Assembly (NCBI RefSeq): GCF_043290135.1
Contig: NC_134707.1
Location: forward strand, 70,361,906 to 70,425,905
Direction: 5' to 3'
DNA: 64,000 nt
Origin: Rhipicephalus microplus
Taxonomy: Eukaryota; Arthropoda; Arachnida; Ixodida; Ixodidae
Below, piece after piece: positions 22,032 to 31,780 of the stretch (position 1 is its first letter; every line of letters begins with the position of its first letter). Made by a program: the position numbers and the translations under genes. The notes under the pieces are model-generated. The model saw only the letters and a program-made list of their open reading frames with translations, was not told the origin of the DNA and made no database searches.

Positions 22032-22811
22032 CTATACAGTTGAGACTGACGGATTTAGGCCCAAAGCAGCAGTACCTACTCGCTTGCCGAAGACGTAGGC
22101 CTGCACAGTCATGTCACCCTTCACATGCAACGCCTTTCGATTGAACACCAGCGAAGAGCCGTCGCTTGTTCTGTGTGTCATCGCAGCGTCTATAAAGACG
22201 ATGTCCCTCACGCCTTCCGCGTCAGTGCGATGCACAGCCCACGAAGATTGTGGTAGGCTAATGCCAGGCGTCGAGTTAAAAAGCTCTCCAAAAGATAAGT
22301 CACGTGAGGCATTTGCGTAGAGCACGCGTGCTGCTGTCACAGTGCTGCTGTCAAAGGGCATTTCAGCGCTTACTCCTGAAGCGCTAGAGATCTCACCAGG
22401 CGACGTCGGCATGGGCTCAGTGCTGCTTCCACTGCGAGAAGTGCTTGTTGAAGGGGCTACACGATGGGCTTGTCGCTTCACTTGCTTGCGAGGGCTTTTG
22501 GTCTTCTTGGAGAGGTATCTTTGTGCCCCTTCGAAAATCGACGGTACAGCGTCTTTCGCTAAGCCGGCTCTTCTTTTTCCAGACATCAGCACATGGCCGT
22601 CTATTTCCGCAGACCAAGTCTTCATGATGAAATTCGGGGCAAAATGCTTCTCGCAGACTCTGTCCATCCTTTGAAGCACGCGGTCCTTTCGAGGTATTGC
22701 ACGTCTCCATTCTTCGAGCCTCGATGGTTCGTTCGGCGGCGTGAAAAGCGAATACGTTTCCTTGCACGACTTATACCACGTTTTGCAAAACGGAACAAGG
22801 CACTTTCCCAT
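22032..22811 (-). pseudogene. P-element transposase, N-terminal THAP DNA-binding domain
   Basis: The chosen start is the ATG at 22809-22811 (MGKCLVPFC), because THAP domains begin right after the initiator Met; an open frame continues upstream to 22943 without family similarity. The domain shows the C2CH zinc ligands (CLVPFC, then CEKHF), the conserved Trp (EEWRRAI) and the closing AVPSIF. In P elements this domain binds sites inside the transposon ends. After it the frame runs through a Ser/Thr-rich stretch and stops at 22032. Further transposase sequence (CQGN.., CQFCSGLADTLRIHASRR) continues in another frame. Confidence 0.9.
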
Positions 22812-22836
22812 CGCGAATGCTCTTGAATGAGTTTTT

Positions 22837-22870
22837 AGTTCTTGAGCACAGTTCAGTTCTTGAGCACAGC
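22837..22870. repeat. 18-bp direct repeat upstream of the transposase start
   Basis: The unit agttcttgagcacag occurs twice with an 18-base period just upstream of the transposase ATG. It could be a subterminal protein-binding repeat, as in other P elements, or simple duplication. Confidence 0.6.
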
Positions 22871-23051
22871 ACGTCAAACCGGCAAAAAAACGTCGCAGAA
22901 ACAGTAGAAATGACGCGCACACAGGAACGGAGAGCACTGACAAAACGAGATGAGGCGAGCGCGGGCGGGCGCGAGTTGCTAGCGCCCTCTCTTGGCGCGC
23001 CGCTGAAGGAGAACAACGTCTCCCCTTGCCCGCGAGCTGCTAGCCCGCGCC

Positions 23052-23086
23052 GTTCGCTCACCTAAAAAAATACCTCTTACACCGTG
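23052..23086 (-). repeat. P-element terminal inverted repeat, right
   Basis: In reverse complement this reads CACGGTGTAAGAGGT, then a T-rich spacer and TAGGTGAG, matching the left end. Confidence 0.9.
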
Positions 23087-23094
23087 TCCACGTC
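23087..23094. repeat. P-element target-site duplication, right copy
   Basis: TCCACGTC directly follows the right terminal repeat and is identical to 18750-18757. Confidence 0.92.
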
Positions 23095-23380
23095 TGTGAA
23101 GGAGTGTCTTGCGATAGTATTGGCCACTTCTAAATTCCACCCATACTTGTATGGCAGACCCTTCAATGTTGTAATGGACCATCATGTGTTGTGCGGGTTG
23201 GCCAGTTTGAAAGACCCTTCTGGCCGCCTCGCACAATGGAGCCTACAGCCTCAGGGGTTTGACGTGAAGGTAGTTTACACGGCTCGTCGTAAGCACTCCG
23301 GCCCAGACTGCCTTTCAAGAGCCCCTGTCGGCGCACCAACAAGCCATGAAGACGATGATGCCTTTCTTGGGCCTATCAGC
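23087..23380 (+). pseudogene. Gypsy RNase H, second part (after the P-element insertion)
   Basis: The reading resumes with [49 protein letters not shown] and [12 protein letters not shown], ending in [10 protein letters not shown] at about 23375. The frame of the part before the insertion continues exactly if one copy of the 8-bp duplication is counted, so the reading frame was open across this point when the P element landed. Just after about 23380 the sequence becomes minus-strand gag. Confidence 0.92.
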
Positions 23381-23844
23381 AGCAGCTGGGCCCTTTCTTT
23401 TCGCATGATGCTGGTGGAGGTCCTGAGCACCTCATTATTCAGAAATTCCCGGGTCGTCAGTGTGGTGTCATGGTTTTCATGTCACGTTTTGGTGGGGCCG
23501 TCCAGGCAAAATTAAACGTATTGAAGCTTCATTTCTTCATCCCACCTGTTTATGGTAGCCACGCGCTCGAATTGGTCGAGCCATTCTTTTGTGTCTTCAG
23601 CGGCATAACCATGCAAAGTTGGGGGCACCCGCGGCTGCTGCAGAATGACAGGGTTGGGTGACTGCGGGTTGCTCATGGTGGCTGTGGAAATGTCCTTTCG
23701 TGGTCGCGTGGAGTCTGGTAGCAGGCCCAGCTCAGGTGGCAGGTTTCGGAGGTGGCGGCTGCTTCGAGTATCGGTGTCTTCGGCGTCCTCGTTCTCTGCA
23801 GTGGCTGTTTTAAGGTGGTTCTTGTGCATACCCCGCACTTCCAC
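23381..23844 (-). pseudogene. Gypsy gag, N-terminal fragment
   Basis: The minus strand reads MSNPQSPNPVILQQPRVPPTLHGYAAEDTKEWLDQFERVATINRWDEEMKLQYV, then after a stop at 23512-23514 the same frame continues with recognisable capsid sequence ([38 protein letters not shown]) to about 23381. ATG codons at 23844 and 23676 are both possible; the first lies inside the primer site, so 23676 is preferred. Gag forms the particle. It is cut at about 23381 where the inverted plus-strand pol begins. Confidence 0.85.
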
Positions 23845-23848
23845 CAGA
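23831..23848 (-). other. Primer-binding-site-like sequence
   Basis: In minus orientation TGGTGGAAGTGC follows the 5' LTR after two bases. The same motif follows the LTRs of the other two Gypsy elements, and it resembles the complement of a tRNA-Ala 3' end including CCA. Confidence 0.6.
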
Positions 23849-24208
23849 TGTCACGTAAGAGTGAGGGTAGCCCGAAGACAGGAGACCGGGAGGCTCGTAG
23901 AAATAGAATGGGATCTGTTTTTTTGGCGGACTTGTGCCAACTAAAGAAAAATATACACGTTGGCTAAACGGGTGGCGGACAGCGTGTTCGACGGCCGTCG
24001 GGGAACAGAACGCCCCACTGGATTGTATGACGCGTTCACCATCTGAAATACAGTCGTCGTAGAATCTGGGGCTATCTCGTAATCAACGAGTGGTCAACGT
24101 GCAGGCCACGATCTTCGCAGATGAATCGCGGTGCATCCTGGACCACGATAAGGCCGCGTGCCGGCGGTATCGGCATGCGTAACACTATCCGCAATACGCT
24201 TGGCGGCA
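23849..24208 (-). repeat. Gypsy 5' LTR
   Basis: Second copy of the 360-bp LTR, same ends as 17435-17794, followed outside by the duplicated ATAT (24209-24212). Confidence 0.9.
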
Positions 24209-24284
24209 ATATGGTCAATACGGTGAACTCAAAGTGTCGTTGAGCGCTTCGCATGCAGTGAACGCAACGTATCGTGTCACTACG

Positions 24285-24366
24285 TAGGCTCGTTATATAC
24301 GCCCAACTAAGTTGTGTCTAATCTTATAGCGATTTTGGGACGTTAAACCCTACATATCAATCAAAG
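24285..24366 (+). repeat. SINE 3' tail fragment
   Basis: 'gattttgggacgttaaacc' followed by ctacatatcaatcaa is the diagnostic end of the tick SINE family. The sequence before it (taggctcgttatatacgccc) matches, in reverse complement, the join at the end of the SINE at 16263-16495. Confidence 0.75.
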
Positions 24367-24955
24367 CGTTCGACATAAAATTACGATCGTTGGCAGCAAC
24401 ACAGATGCTTTTTTGGAGGCGTCGCTGAGCAGTGCCGAGATATTTGTCTAGTAGTGGGAAGTCGCAGATCATCTCCGCGGACAACCTTCGCTGATCGAGC
24501 GACCGGTTGGCTCACGGCCAATTGTGGGCGACATGGAGGCAGTCACAATGCACAGCCGAGCTGATGCCCAGGTTGGTTTTCACAGCGCATCTTACGTGAT
24601 ATACAACATGACAGAGCCCCTTCGCAGTATTCCATATGCTTTTCACGAACGTGATAGTTACGGATGATTGCAGACTGATTACTTGTAAAAATAGAGCACG
24701 CCGATTGGTTCCCATAGTCAGGTCGCAATTATAAATTTGATAGGCCTACTGTACTCTCGGTCGCCATTCCAAGCCAAAGCTTTGCATTGACTACGTCGCA
24801 GAAATGCAGCATGGCGTATCGACGACAGTTCCAGACTACAAGAGTGCGGCAAAACGTAAAGCCGCATGACACGTTCGTTCACGCGTACGCGTACATCTAA
24901 GGCGCCGTGGCGTAATATCCACATCACTGAACTAATTGTTGGTGTTGAGTGTAGT
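24367..24955. other. Spacer between two Gypsy elements
   Basis: No gene or repeat boundary recognised. Confidence 0.5.
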
Positions 24956-24959
24956 ATAT

Positions 24960-25139
24960 TGTCACGGCTAAAGGCCGGGAAAGAGGACAGAGGACGATGA
25001 AGTGATGAGCGTGGACAGCACCCACGGTTCCTCCGAGGAAGAAGAAGTCGAAGCGGCTGCTCTTTTTTTCTGTTAATACAGGCCTCGTTTTTTCTGGTCG
25101 CACCGTCGTCCTGTATTCTGTTATTTTCACCCTGCGACA
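24960..25139 (+). repeat. Gypsy 5' LTR (180 bp)
   Basis: Begins tgtcacggctaaaggccgg and ends cctgcgaca. It is preceded by ATAT and followed by the primer site. Confidence 0.93.
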
Positions 25140-25158
25140 TTGGTGGAGGTGCTGAACT
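25140..25158 (+). other. Primer binding site (tRNA-Ala-like)
   Basis: TGGTGGAGGTGC starts one base after the LTR. It is the exact complement of GCACCTCCACCA, the type of 3' end found on tRNA-Ala; the tick tRNA itself was not available to compare. Confidence 0.65.
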
Positions 25159-25168
25159 TCTCCAACTG

Positions 25169-26624
25169 ATGCTTGAGACAACTCCGCGCCCTAGCACATC
25201 GAGTCCACCACCGCAATCCGTTCCTGCAGTGGATACTCCTGTTCACCGCTACAGTCGCCGACAGCGAGGCCTTAGTCCCGAGGCGATCCCACTCGAACTT
25301 CTGCAGCAACACACCGTACCAGGAGAAATGGCTACCGGAGGGCTTTCACAGCTTACTGTTGATCAGCCTCTAATTCCTGAGACCTTCCACGGTGAGGCTT
25401 ATGAAGACGTCGAGCACTGGTTAGCCCAGTATGAGCGAGTCGCCAAAGCCAACCGCTGGCCCACTGAACAAAAGCTATCGCGCGTCTACTTTGCTTTGGC
25501 AGACGGCGCTCGTACGTGGTACGAGAACCACGAGTCAACGCTGTCTTCGTGGGAGGAATTTCGGCAGCGAATTCTCGGGACATTCGCAAACATCGACCGC
25601 CGTGATTCTGCTCTGCAGCTCATCGAGGCACGGATACAGAAACCAAACGAGAGCGTCGCCATGTTTGCGGAAGACATGGCCCGCCTATTTCACCGGGCCA
25701 ACCCCGAGATGCCTGAAGGTAAAAAACTTCGACATCTGATGAGGGGCGTCAAGGAAGAGCTGTTTGCCGGTCTCCTACGCAACCCACCAACAAGCGTAGT
25801 GGAATTCGTCAAAGAGGCTACAACAATCGAGCGAGCACTACAGCAACGGCACCGATACCATGACCAACCAAACAAAACATCTTCCAGCCTCTCTGCTTTG
25901 AGGGCCGGTAGTGAGTGTTCTCTGCGGGAACTCATTCGTGAGGTCGTTCGGGAGGAGATCCGAAACCTCCTTGTGACTCCGCAAGAAAATACCATGGCTT
26001 GTGTTGCATAAGTTGTGCGGCAAGAACTCCGCCAGGCATTTTCGTTGCCCGAATCGCTCTCAGACCAGCTGTCTGTAGGCTACGCATCAGCTGTCCGTCG
26101 ACCCTGTGTCGACGGACAGCAGTTGTCGACCAGTGTCGTACAACTCGTCACCACTGGCTTATCGTGACGTGAGCCAAGGGCCTTACAACAAGCCGTGGGC
26201 CCCAGCTCCCAATCCGCCGCAGCCGTATCCACAGTCCAACGTGCCTATGCAAACGGCGCTGATGTACACTCCGCCGACACCTGCATCTTGGTCGCAAGGT
26301 ATGCCCACCAGTCAACCATTCATCCATAAGACGGACTTGTGGCGCACCGTCGACCGTCGACCACTTTGCTTTTATTGCGGAGAAGCCGGCGATATTTTCC
26401 GCAATTGCCCGTACCGTGACCGAAGACATCACAACTTTCTACAAACCTCCCCTTGTGCCTATTTCGATAACCGCCGTTACAGCAGTGCAGGCCCGCAAGC
26501 ACAGCAACCCGAAGTGCCATATCGTCGACCCCGCTCTCCTTCACCTGCACCGTACTCGCCGCCGCAGCGCAGTTACTCCGAGGTGGTCCGGGGCAGATCT
26601 CCTAGCCCTCGTCGGGGAAACTAA
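25169..26624 (+). pseudogene. Gypsy gag polyprotein, broken
   Basis: Capsid-type gag starting at the ATG 25169 (alternative MATGG at 25328). Conserved blocks are ETFHGEAYEDVEHWLAQYERVAKANRW, VYFALADGARTWYENHE, WEEFRQRILGTFANIDRRDSALQLIEARIQ, ESVAMFAEDMARLFHRANPEM and LRHLMRGVKEELFAGLL. A TAA at 26009-26011, probably from a Glu codon, interrupts VAEVVRQELRQAF, and a frameshift lies near 26100. The nucleocapsid knuckle CFYCGEAGDIFRNC (about 26365-26410) has Asp in place of the zinc-binding His. Gag packages the genomic RNA. Confidence 0.92.
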
Positions 26625-26631
26625 CAGCTGC

Positions 26632-27157
26632 GACCTTTGGGGGGAAGGTTGCCGCCCGTCGAGATGCTATCACACCCCCAACATCTTCTCTACGACGCGA
26701 TACGACGAATGATACCACGGATCGTACGACGCACGATACCAAGGACGATACGACGTCACCGACATCAACGGAAATCGTAAGCGCCAATGTAGACATTTGT
26801 ATAGACGGACGCCCAATAACAGCAATGGTAGATACTGGTGTGGACTTCTCTATTATCAGCCGTAAACTTGCCGACTGCCTAAAGAAAGTGAGAACAATAT
26901 GGATGGGCCCCAACATAAGAACCACAGGAGGTCAATTGGTGACGCCGACCGGCAAATGTACAGCTCGAATTAATATCGGCAGTTCAAATTTTGTCGCTAC
27001 TTTCGTAATTTTACCGGAGTGCTGCAAAGACCTGATCTTGGGCATGGACTTCTTGCGTGAATACGGTGCCATTATCAACATTCCTGAGGGATCGGTTACG
27101 TTTTGGACGGCCCCAGATCAAGTTTTTGATGTGCCCTGTACAGACCAGCGACGTTAG
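26632..27157 (+). pseudogene. Gypsy protease
   Basis: A retropepsin-type aspartic protease that processes the polyprotein. The active-site block is ITAMVDTGVDFSII (DTG at about 26831-26839), and the second family block is LILGMDFLREYGAIIN. The reading frame is open from about 26632 and is closed by a TAG at 27155-27157; the RT frame continues immediately after it, so this is a single nonsense change inside pol. The upstream part contains a simple ACGA-rich stretch (26690-26760). Confidence 0.9.
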
Positions 27158-28430
27158 CCTTTGCGTGTCTTTGAAGACGACGTGACCATCCTACCGCGGT
27201 CGAGTGCACTCGTGGCTGTGACATGTGACACGTCGAGTGATTCTGAAAACATCGCCGAGCAAACTCCAACACTGCTATTCAGCCATGGTTTATCTATCGC
27301 AAGAGGCGTCGTAAGCATAAAATGCGGACACACGCACGTCCTTGTTACGAACTTCAGCTCTGAACGCCGAGATCTAACGAGGTGCATGGCAGTCGCGTAC
27401 GTGGAAGAGGTCGCCGAGAAGACAGACTGCCTAACTCTTGAAAAAGATAATTCAACTGATCTGACCCCCGCACCTCTATCTGTTGATATTGGCCCATGTT
27501 TGCTGACGGCGCAGAAGCAAAGTATAATGCAGCTTATTAACAAGTTTGAAGATTGTTTCTCTTCGATTTCCAGGGTCCGTCAAACGCCGCTGACGAAACA
27601 CCGAATTATAATGGACGACATGACCAGGCCCATTAGGCAAACCCTGTACCGGGTAGCTCCGCGAGAACGTGAAGCCATCGAAAAGCAGGTGCGACAGATG
27701 CTTGAAGACGACGTCATTCAGCCGTCGAAAAGCCCTTGGGCTTTACCGGTTGTATTAGTGAAGAAAAAAGACGGCACCTTGCGTTTCTGCGTGGATTACC
27801 GCAAGCTGATTTAGGTGACAAAAAAGACGTCTACCCACTTCCACGTATCGACGATTCACTCGATTGACTACGTCACGCGCGTTATTTCTCGTCGATGGAT
27901 CTAAGGAGTAGGTATTGGCAGATAGAAGTCGATGAAAGGAACCGGGAGAAAACAGCTTTCGTGACACCTGATGGCCTTTTTGAATTTAAGGTACTTCCAT
28001 TTGGCTTGTGCTCAGCACCGGCAACGTTTCAGCGGCTAATGGACACCGTACTATCAGGCCTCAAGTGGAAGACGTGCTTAGTGTATTTAGATGACGTCAT
28101 CGTATTTTCTGCCACATTCGACGAACACGTCCGGCGACTGCACTCAGTATTTGAAGCTATCCGTTCCGCCGGACTAACACTTAAGCCGGAAAAATGTCAT
28201 TTCGGCTTCGAAGAGCTTCTGTTTTTGGGGCATCTTGTCAGTAGTGAAGGTGTGCGGCCTGACACTGAAAAAATAGCTGCCATAACGAATTTTCCAGCGC
28301 CAACTGACAAAAAGGCGGTCACACGGTTTTTAGGACTGTGTGCTTACTACCGACGCTTCATTAAGAACTTCTCGCGCATTGCCTCGCCGTTGACCCGCCT
28401 TACCAGAAAAGATGTCGCATTCGTATGGAA
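27158..28430 (+). pseudogene. Gypsy reverse transcriptase
   Basis: Blocks in order are PLTKHRIIMDDMTRPIRQTLYRVAPREREAIEKQV, DVIQPSKSPWALPVVLVKKKDGTLRFCVDYRKL, VYPLPRIDDSL, FSSMDLRSRYWQIEVDERNREKTAFVTPDGLFEFKVLPFGLCSAPATFQRLMD, and LVYLDDVIVFSATFDEH with the catalytic YLDD intact. LTLKPEKCHF, FLGHLVSSEGVRPDTEKI and LGLCAYYRRFIKNFSRIASPL follow. A TAG at 27812-27814 and a TGA near 27864 interrupt the palm. It copies the element RNA into DNA inside the particle. Confidence 0.94.
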
Positions 28431-28880
28431 TGAAGAACAGCAAAAATCATTCGACGAACTGCGGCACGCCTTCAGAAGCCACCAGTCCTCGCACACTTTG
28501 ATGATGACGCACCGACAACAGTGCACACCGACGCTAGGAATGTCGGCTTAGGAGCTGTACTCGTGCAGTGGCAGGATGGCGCCGAACGAGTAATTGCTTA
28601 CGCGAGCAGAACTCTTTCACGTGCGGAAGAAAATTATTCCACTACGGAAAAAGAGTGCCTTGCGGTAGTGTGGGCGGTTATAAAATTCCGCCCATACCTG
28701 TATGGTCGTCCTTTTAATGTTGTCAGCGACCATCACTCCGTCTGCTGGCTCACGAATTTAAGAGACCCTTCAGGACGGTGGGCGCGCTGGAGCGTGAAGC
28801 TTCAAGAATTTGACATGACGGTGGTCTAGAGATCGGGGAAGCGACATTCGGACGCTGATTGCCTTTGTCGTGCGCCATAC
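28431..28880 (+). pseudogene. Gypsy RNase H
   Basis: RNase H domain directly after [19 protein letters not shown] (first catalytic Asp), [40 protein letters not shown] (Glu), [13 protein letters not shown] (Asp) and [18 protein letters not shown], then a TAG at 28827-28829 and, in frame, HSDADCLCRAP. A frameshift lies near 28500 between RT and this block. It is the undisturbed equivalent of the domain split by the P element further left. Confidence 0.93.
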
Positions 28881-30199
28881 GAACCTGCGACGGCAGAAGA
28901 TGACGATTCAGCCTTTGTCGGAGTTGTAAACACGGCAACTGTCGCACAGCTGCAACGAGACGACCCCGAACTAGAACTCATAATACGTTTTTTAGAGGGT
29001 CGCACTTCAGCTGTACCTAGACTGTTTGCGATAGGGCTTTCGTCATTTTGCTTGCGCAACGACGTCCTGTATAAGATGAACTTCACGCCACACGGAAACG
29101 ACGACTTACTCGTCGTCCCAACATCTCTAAGGAGCGAAGTATTACAGGCATGCCCCGATGAACCAACATCCGGCCACCTGGGTTACACGCATACGTTGTG
29201 CAAAGTGAGGCAGAAATACTACTGGCCAAGACTGAAGCGACCGTTCAACACTATGTTCGGACGTGCCTTGATTACCAGCGCAGAAACGTTCCACCTGTCA
29301 AACCAGCAGGCCTCCTCCATCCTATTGACGTGCCTGTTACTCCATTTGCTCAAGTCGGAATGGATCTTTTGGGCCCATTTCCAACCTCATCAGCAGGTCG
29401 CAGATGGATTATAGTAGCCACCGACTACCTCACTCGTTACGCCGAAACCAAGGCTTTGGAGAGGGGCACGGCAAGTGAAGGAGCCCGATTTTTCGTAGAG
29501 AATGTGGTGCTGAGGAATGGTGCTCCATCAGTGGTAATAACTGACAGGGGAACTGCATTCGCAGCCGAGCTATTACAGACAGTTTTAAAACTTAGTGGCA
29601 CATCCCACCGGTGAACAACGGCGTATCATCTGCAAGCGAATTATCTTACGGAGCGTCTCAACAAGACACTAGCGGATATGCTCTGCATGTACGTCGATGT
29701 GGAGCATAAAATCTGGGACGAGATCTTGCCGTATGTCACGTTCGCCTATAACACGGCTCATCAAGAAACAACAAGAACAACGCCATTCTGCCTTCTTCAT
29801 GGTCGTGAACTCACCACTATGCTGGATGCTATGCTGCCGCACGAGTGCAAAGACGCTGAAACGGATGCTGAGTATATCACTCAGCTGGCCGAAGAAGCCC
29901 GACATTTCGCACGCCTACGTATTAGTCGCCAGCAGGACTACGATTCAAGACGGTACAACCTTCGTCACCGACCAGTCTCCTACGAGCCAGGAGAGAAAAT
30001 TTAGATATGGACACCTATTCGGCGCCGTGGCCTCTCAGAAAAACTGTTAAGACGGTACTTCGGTCGCTATAAAGTTCTGCGACGTCTCAGTGACATTAAT
30101 TATGAGGTTGTTCCTGATACTGCGCACTCTTCAAGGCGTCAAAGGTATGCTCCAGAAGTTGTGCACGTGGTACGCCTGAAGCCTTATTTCTCCGAATGA
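28881..30199 (+). pseudogene. Gypsy integrase
   Basis: The integrase inserts the DNA copy. The zinc-binding N-terminus is GHLGYTHTLCKVRQKYYWPRL followed by the Cys region around CLDYQRRN. The core triad is visible: Asp in VGMDLLGPF, Asp in VITDRGTAF and Glu in LTERLNKTLADML. The tail has the GPY/F-type module RRYFGRYKVLRRLSDINYEVVPD and VVHVVRLKPYFSE, ending at 30199. Frameshifts lie near 29260 and at about 29612 (TGA after SGTSHR), with a TAG at about 30002. All three catalytic acidic residues remain encoded, but in pieces. Confidence 0.93.
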
Positions 30200-30262
30200 A
30201 CTCATGCGTTTCCAACGAGTACAAACCGCTTTCATTATAAAGCATCGGGACGATGCTTTCTT

Positions 30263-30276
30263 GAATGGGAGGCTAA
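30263..30276 (+). other. Polypurine tract
   Basis: GAATGGGAGGCTAA immediately precedes the 3' LTR. Confidence 0.75.
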
Positions 30277-30459
30277 TGTCACGGCTAAAGGCCGGGAAAG
30301 AAGACAGAGTACGATGAAGTGATGAGCGTGGACCGCACCCACGGTTACTCCAAGGAAGAAGAAGAAGTAGAAGCGGCTGCTCTTTTGTTCTGTTAATACA
30401 CACATCGTTTTTTCTGGTCGCACCGTCGTCCTGTATTCTGTTATTTTCACCTAGCGACA
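30277..30459 (+). repeat. Gypsy 3' LTR (183 bp)
   Basis: Same ends as 24960-25139, followed by ATAT (30460-30463). It differs by scattered substitutions and one extra triplet in a GAA run. Confidence 0.93.
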
Positions 30460-30489
30460 ATATACCTGAAGCATGCAGCAGTCGCTTGA

Positions 30490-30738
30490 CCCAACGCAGT
30501 GGTGTAGTGGCTAAAGCACTCGGCTGTTCACTTAAAGGTCGGGCTGCGGCGGAGTCATCATCGCGGCTGCGGCGGAGTCATTTTCGATTGATGCGAAAAT
30601 GTTGCAGGCCCGTGTGCTCAGCACGTTGATGAACCCCAGGTGGTCCAAATTTCCAGAGCCCTGCACTACGGCGTCTCTCGTAATCATATTGAGGTTTCAG
30701 AATGTTAAACCTCACATATAAATCAATGAATCAATCCA
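30490..30738 (+). repeat. tRNA-derived tick SINE, internally rearranged
   Basis: The head (cgcagtggtgtagtggctaa, agcactcggctgttcac) is followed by a duplicated 'gctgcggcggagtcat', then the normal body and tail. The B box region is damaged. Flanks cagtcgcttga (30479-30489) and cagccgcttga (30739-30749) form an 11-bp duplication with one mismatch. Confidence 0.85.
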
Positions 30739-30749
30739 CAGCCGCTTGA

Positions 30750-31780
30750 TGTAGCTATCTTCTAATGTAACTCGTCAAACTCATGTGCCTATAGACCAGA
30801 GAACCTTTTTTCAGGTACTAAAGTTCCCTTCTTCTAGAAAATAAATTTCGACAATTTTTGTTGTAAGGGCAAGCTGCTTGCCTAGTAACACCGTGTGGGT
30901 GGTTGAGGTTTGTTCAGGCTATAAAGAATTCGTAAAACATTCTAAAAGGCCTTGATAGTGACGCTATAAAAACCAATCGGCTCAGCTACGTTACAGCTTC
31001 TCACTATACGAATTACTGACCTTCAGGTCATATTGGGGACAACCGCATCACTGTGACCGAAATTCACGTAGCTGACGCGCTGCCGTGGAGGCCAGGGAGT
31101 TACCTGGTTCTTTGCATATTGAAGGGCAACGCACTGATCATACCGTAAAGATGCGGTAAGCTTTTCTTTATGTAGTGGTAGTTGTAGGGAAATGTCACTA
31201 TCGTGCTAGTATCACCATGTCGTCCTCATCTGTCAATGCCCCACGAAGCAGTGAAAGCTTTCCCGATGTTTTGAGGACGACGGGCTTGTGTGAACGCCTC
31301 TGGCTTGCAGTGCGGTTACACACACTGCAGCGAATTCACTGTCCCTATCTCTCTTCTCCTTCAGATTTTCTTCTCTGTTATTCTCACGTTTCTATCGGTC
31401 TTTGAAGATCACTCAGTGCAGGGTCTCGACCGGAATCCTTTCCAGTAGACTTGACCGCCTTTTACTTTTCTTTTTTCTGTCTTTGTTCGTTCAGGGCAAG
31501 AACATATCTGTCATATCGTTGGGCGAAAGTACGGCCCTATTCATCATTCTAGTGTCTTATGATATACCATAAAATTTCTGTCTTGAACAAATCATTGTAT
31601 TCATAATGACTTAGCCTTCCACAACTAGTTCGCTATTTACACACATGATCTGTAATTTGAACGTCATTGATACCCGGAAAACGGGAACTGCGAAACTATG
31701 TAAAGGAGTAGTGATCTCAAACAAGCGGCACGATGACCCGTCGGAAGCGTCCCGCATCCCGCGCATGACAGCCTTCATCA
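30750..31780. other. Unassigned stretch
   Basis: No gene or repeat recognised. Confidence 0.5.

Larger units (their letters stand above)
18758..23086 (-). mobile_element. P-element-superfamily DNA transposon with THAP domain, nested in Gypsy
   Basis: A 4.3-kb insertion bounded by terminal inverted repeats (left CACAGTGTAAGAGGT, right in reverse complement CACGGTGTAAGAGGT, both followed after a short AT stretch by TAGGTGAG) and by a perfect 8-bp target duplication TCCACGTC (18750-18757 and 23087-23094). An 8-bp duplication is the hallmark of P elements. It carries one minus-strand transposase gene with an N-terminal THAP zinc finger, now broken. About 780 bp of non-coding sequence lies at its 3' side (18758-19540). 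Confidence 0.93.
17435..24208 (-). mobile_element. Ty3/Gypsy LTR retrotransposon with inverted core and nested P element
   Basis: Two 360-bp direct repeats (17435-17794 and 23849-24208) are flanked by the same 4 bases, ATAT (17431-17434 and 24209-24212). A polypurine tract adjoins the left LTR and a primer-site-like sequence adjoins the right LTR, both only in minus orientation. gag start (23676 or 23844 downward) and integrase end (18085-17944) also read on the minus strand. The pol piece between about 18090 and 23380 is on the plus strand, and a P element is inserted at 18758-23086. The element therefore lacks most of gag, protease, the RT start and most of integrase. Confidence 0.9.
24960..30459 (+). 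mobile_element. Ty3/Gypsy LTR retrotransposon, complete structure, inactive
   Basis: A 5.5-kb plus-strand element with LTRs at 24960-25139 and 30277-30459, TSD ATAT (24956-24959 and 30460-30463), a primer site right after the 5' LTR and a polypurine tract right before the 3' LTR. gag, protease, RT, RNase H and integrase follow in the Gypsy order, all collinear. Point stops and a few frameshifts break gag and pol, and the LTRs differ at a modest number of sites plus small indels. No envelope-like gene is present. Confidence 0.95.

Noticed and set aside
17435..24208. Plus-strand Gypsy element defined by the RT at 18086
   Set aside because: Polypurine tract, primer site, gag and integrase tail show that the LTR pair belongs to a minus-strand element; the plus-strand RT is an inverted internal piece.
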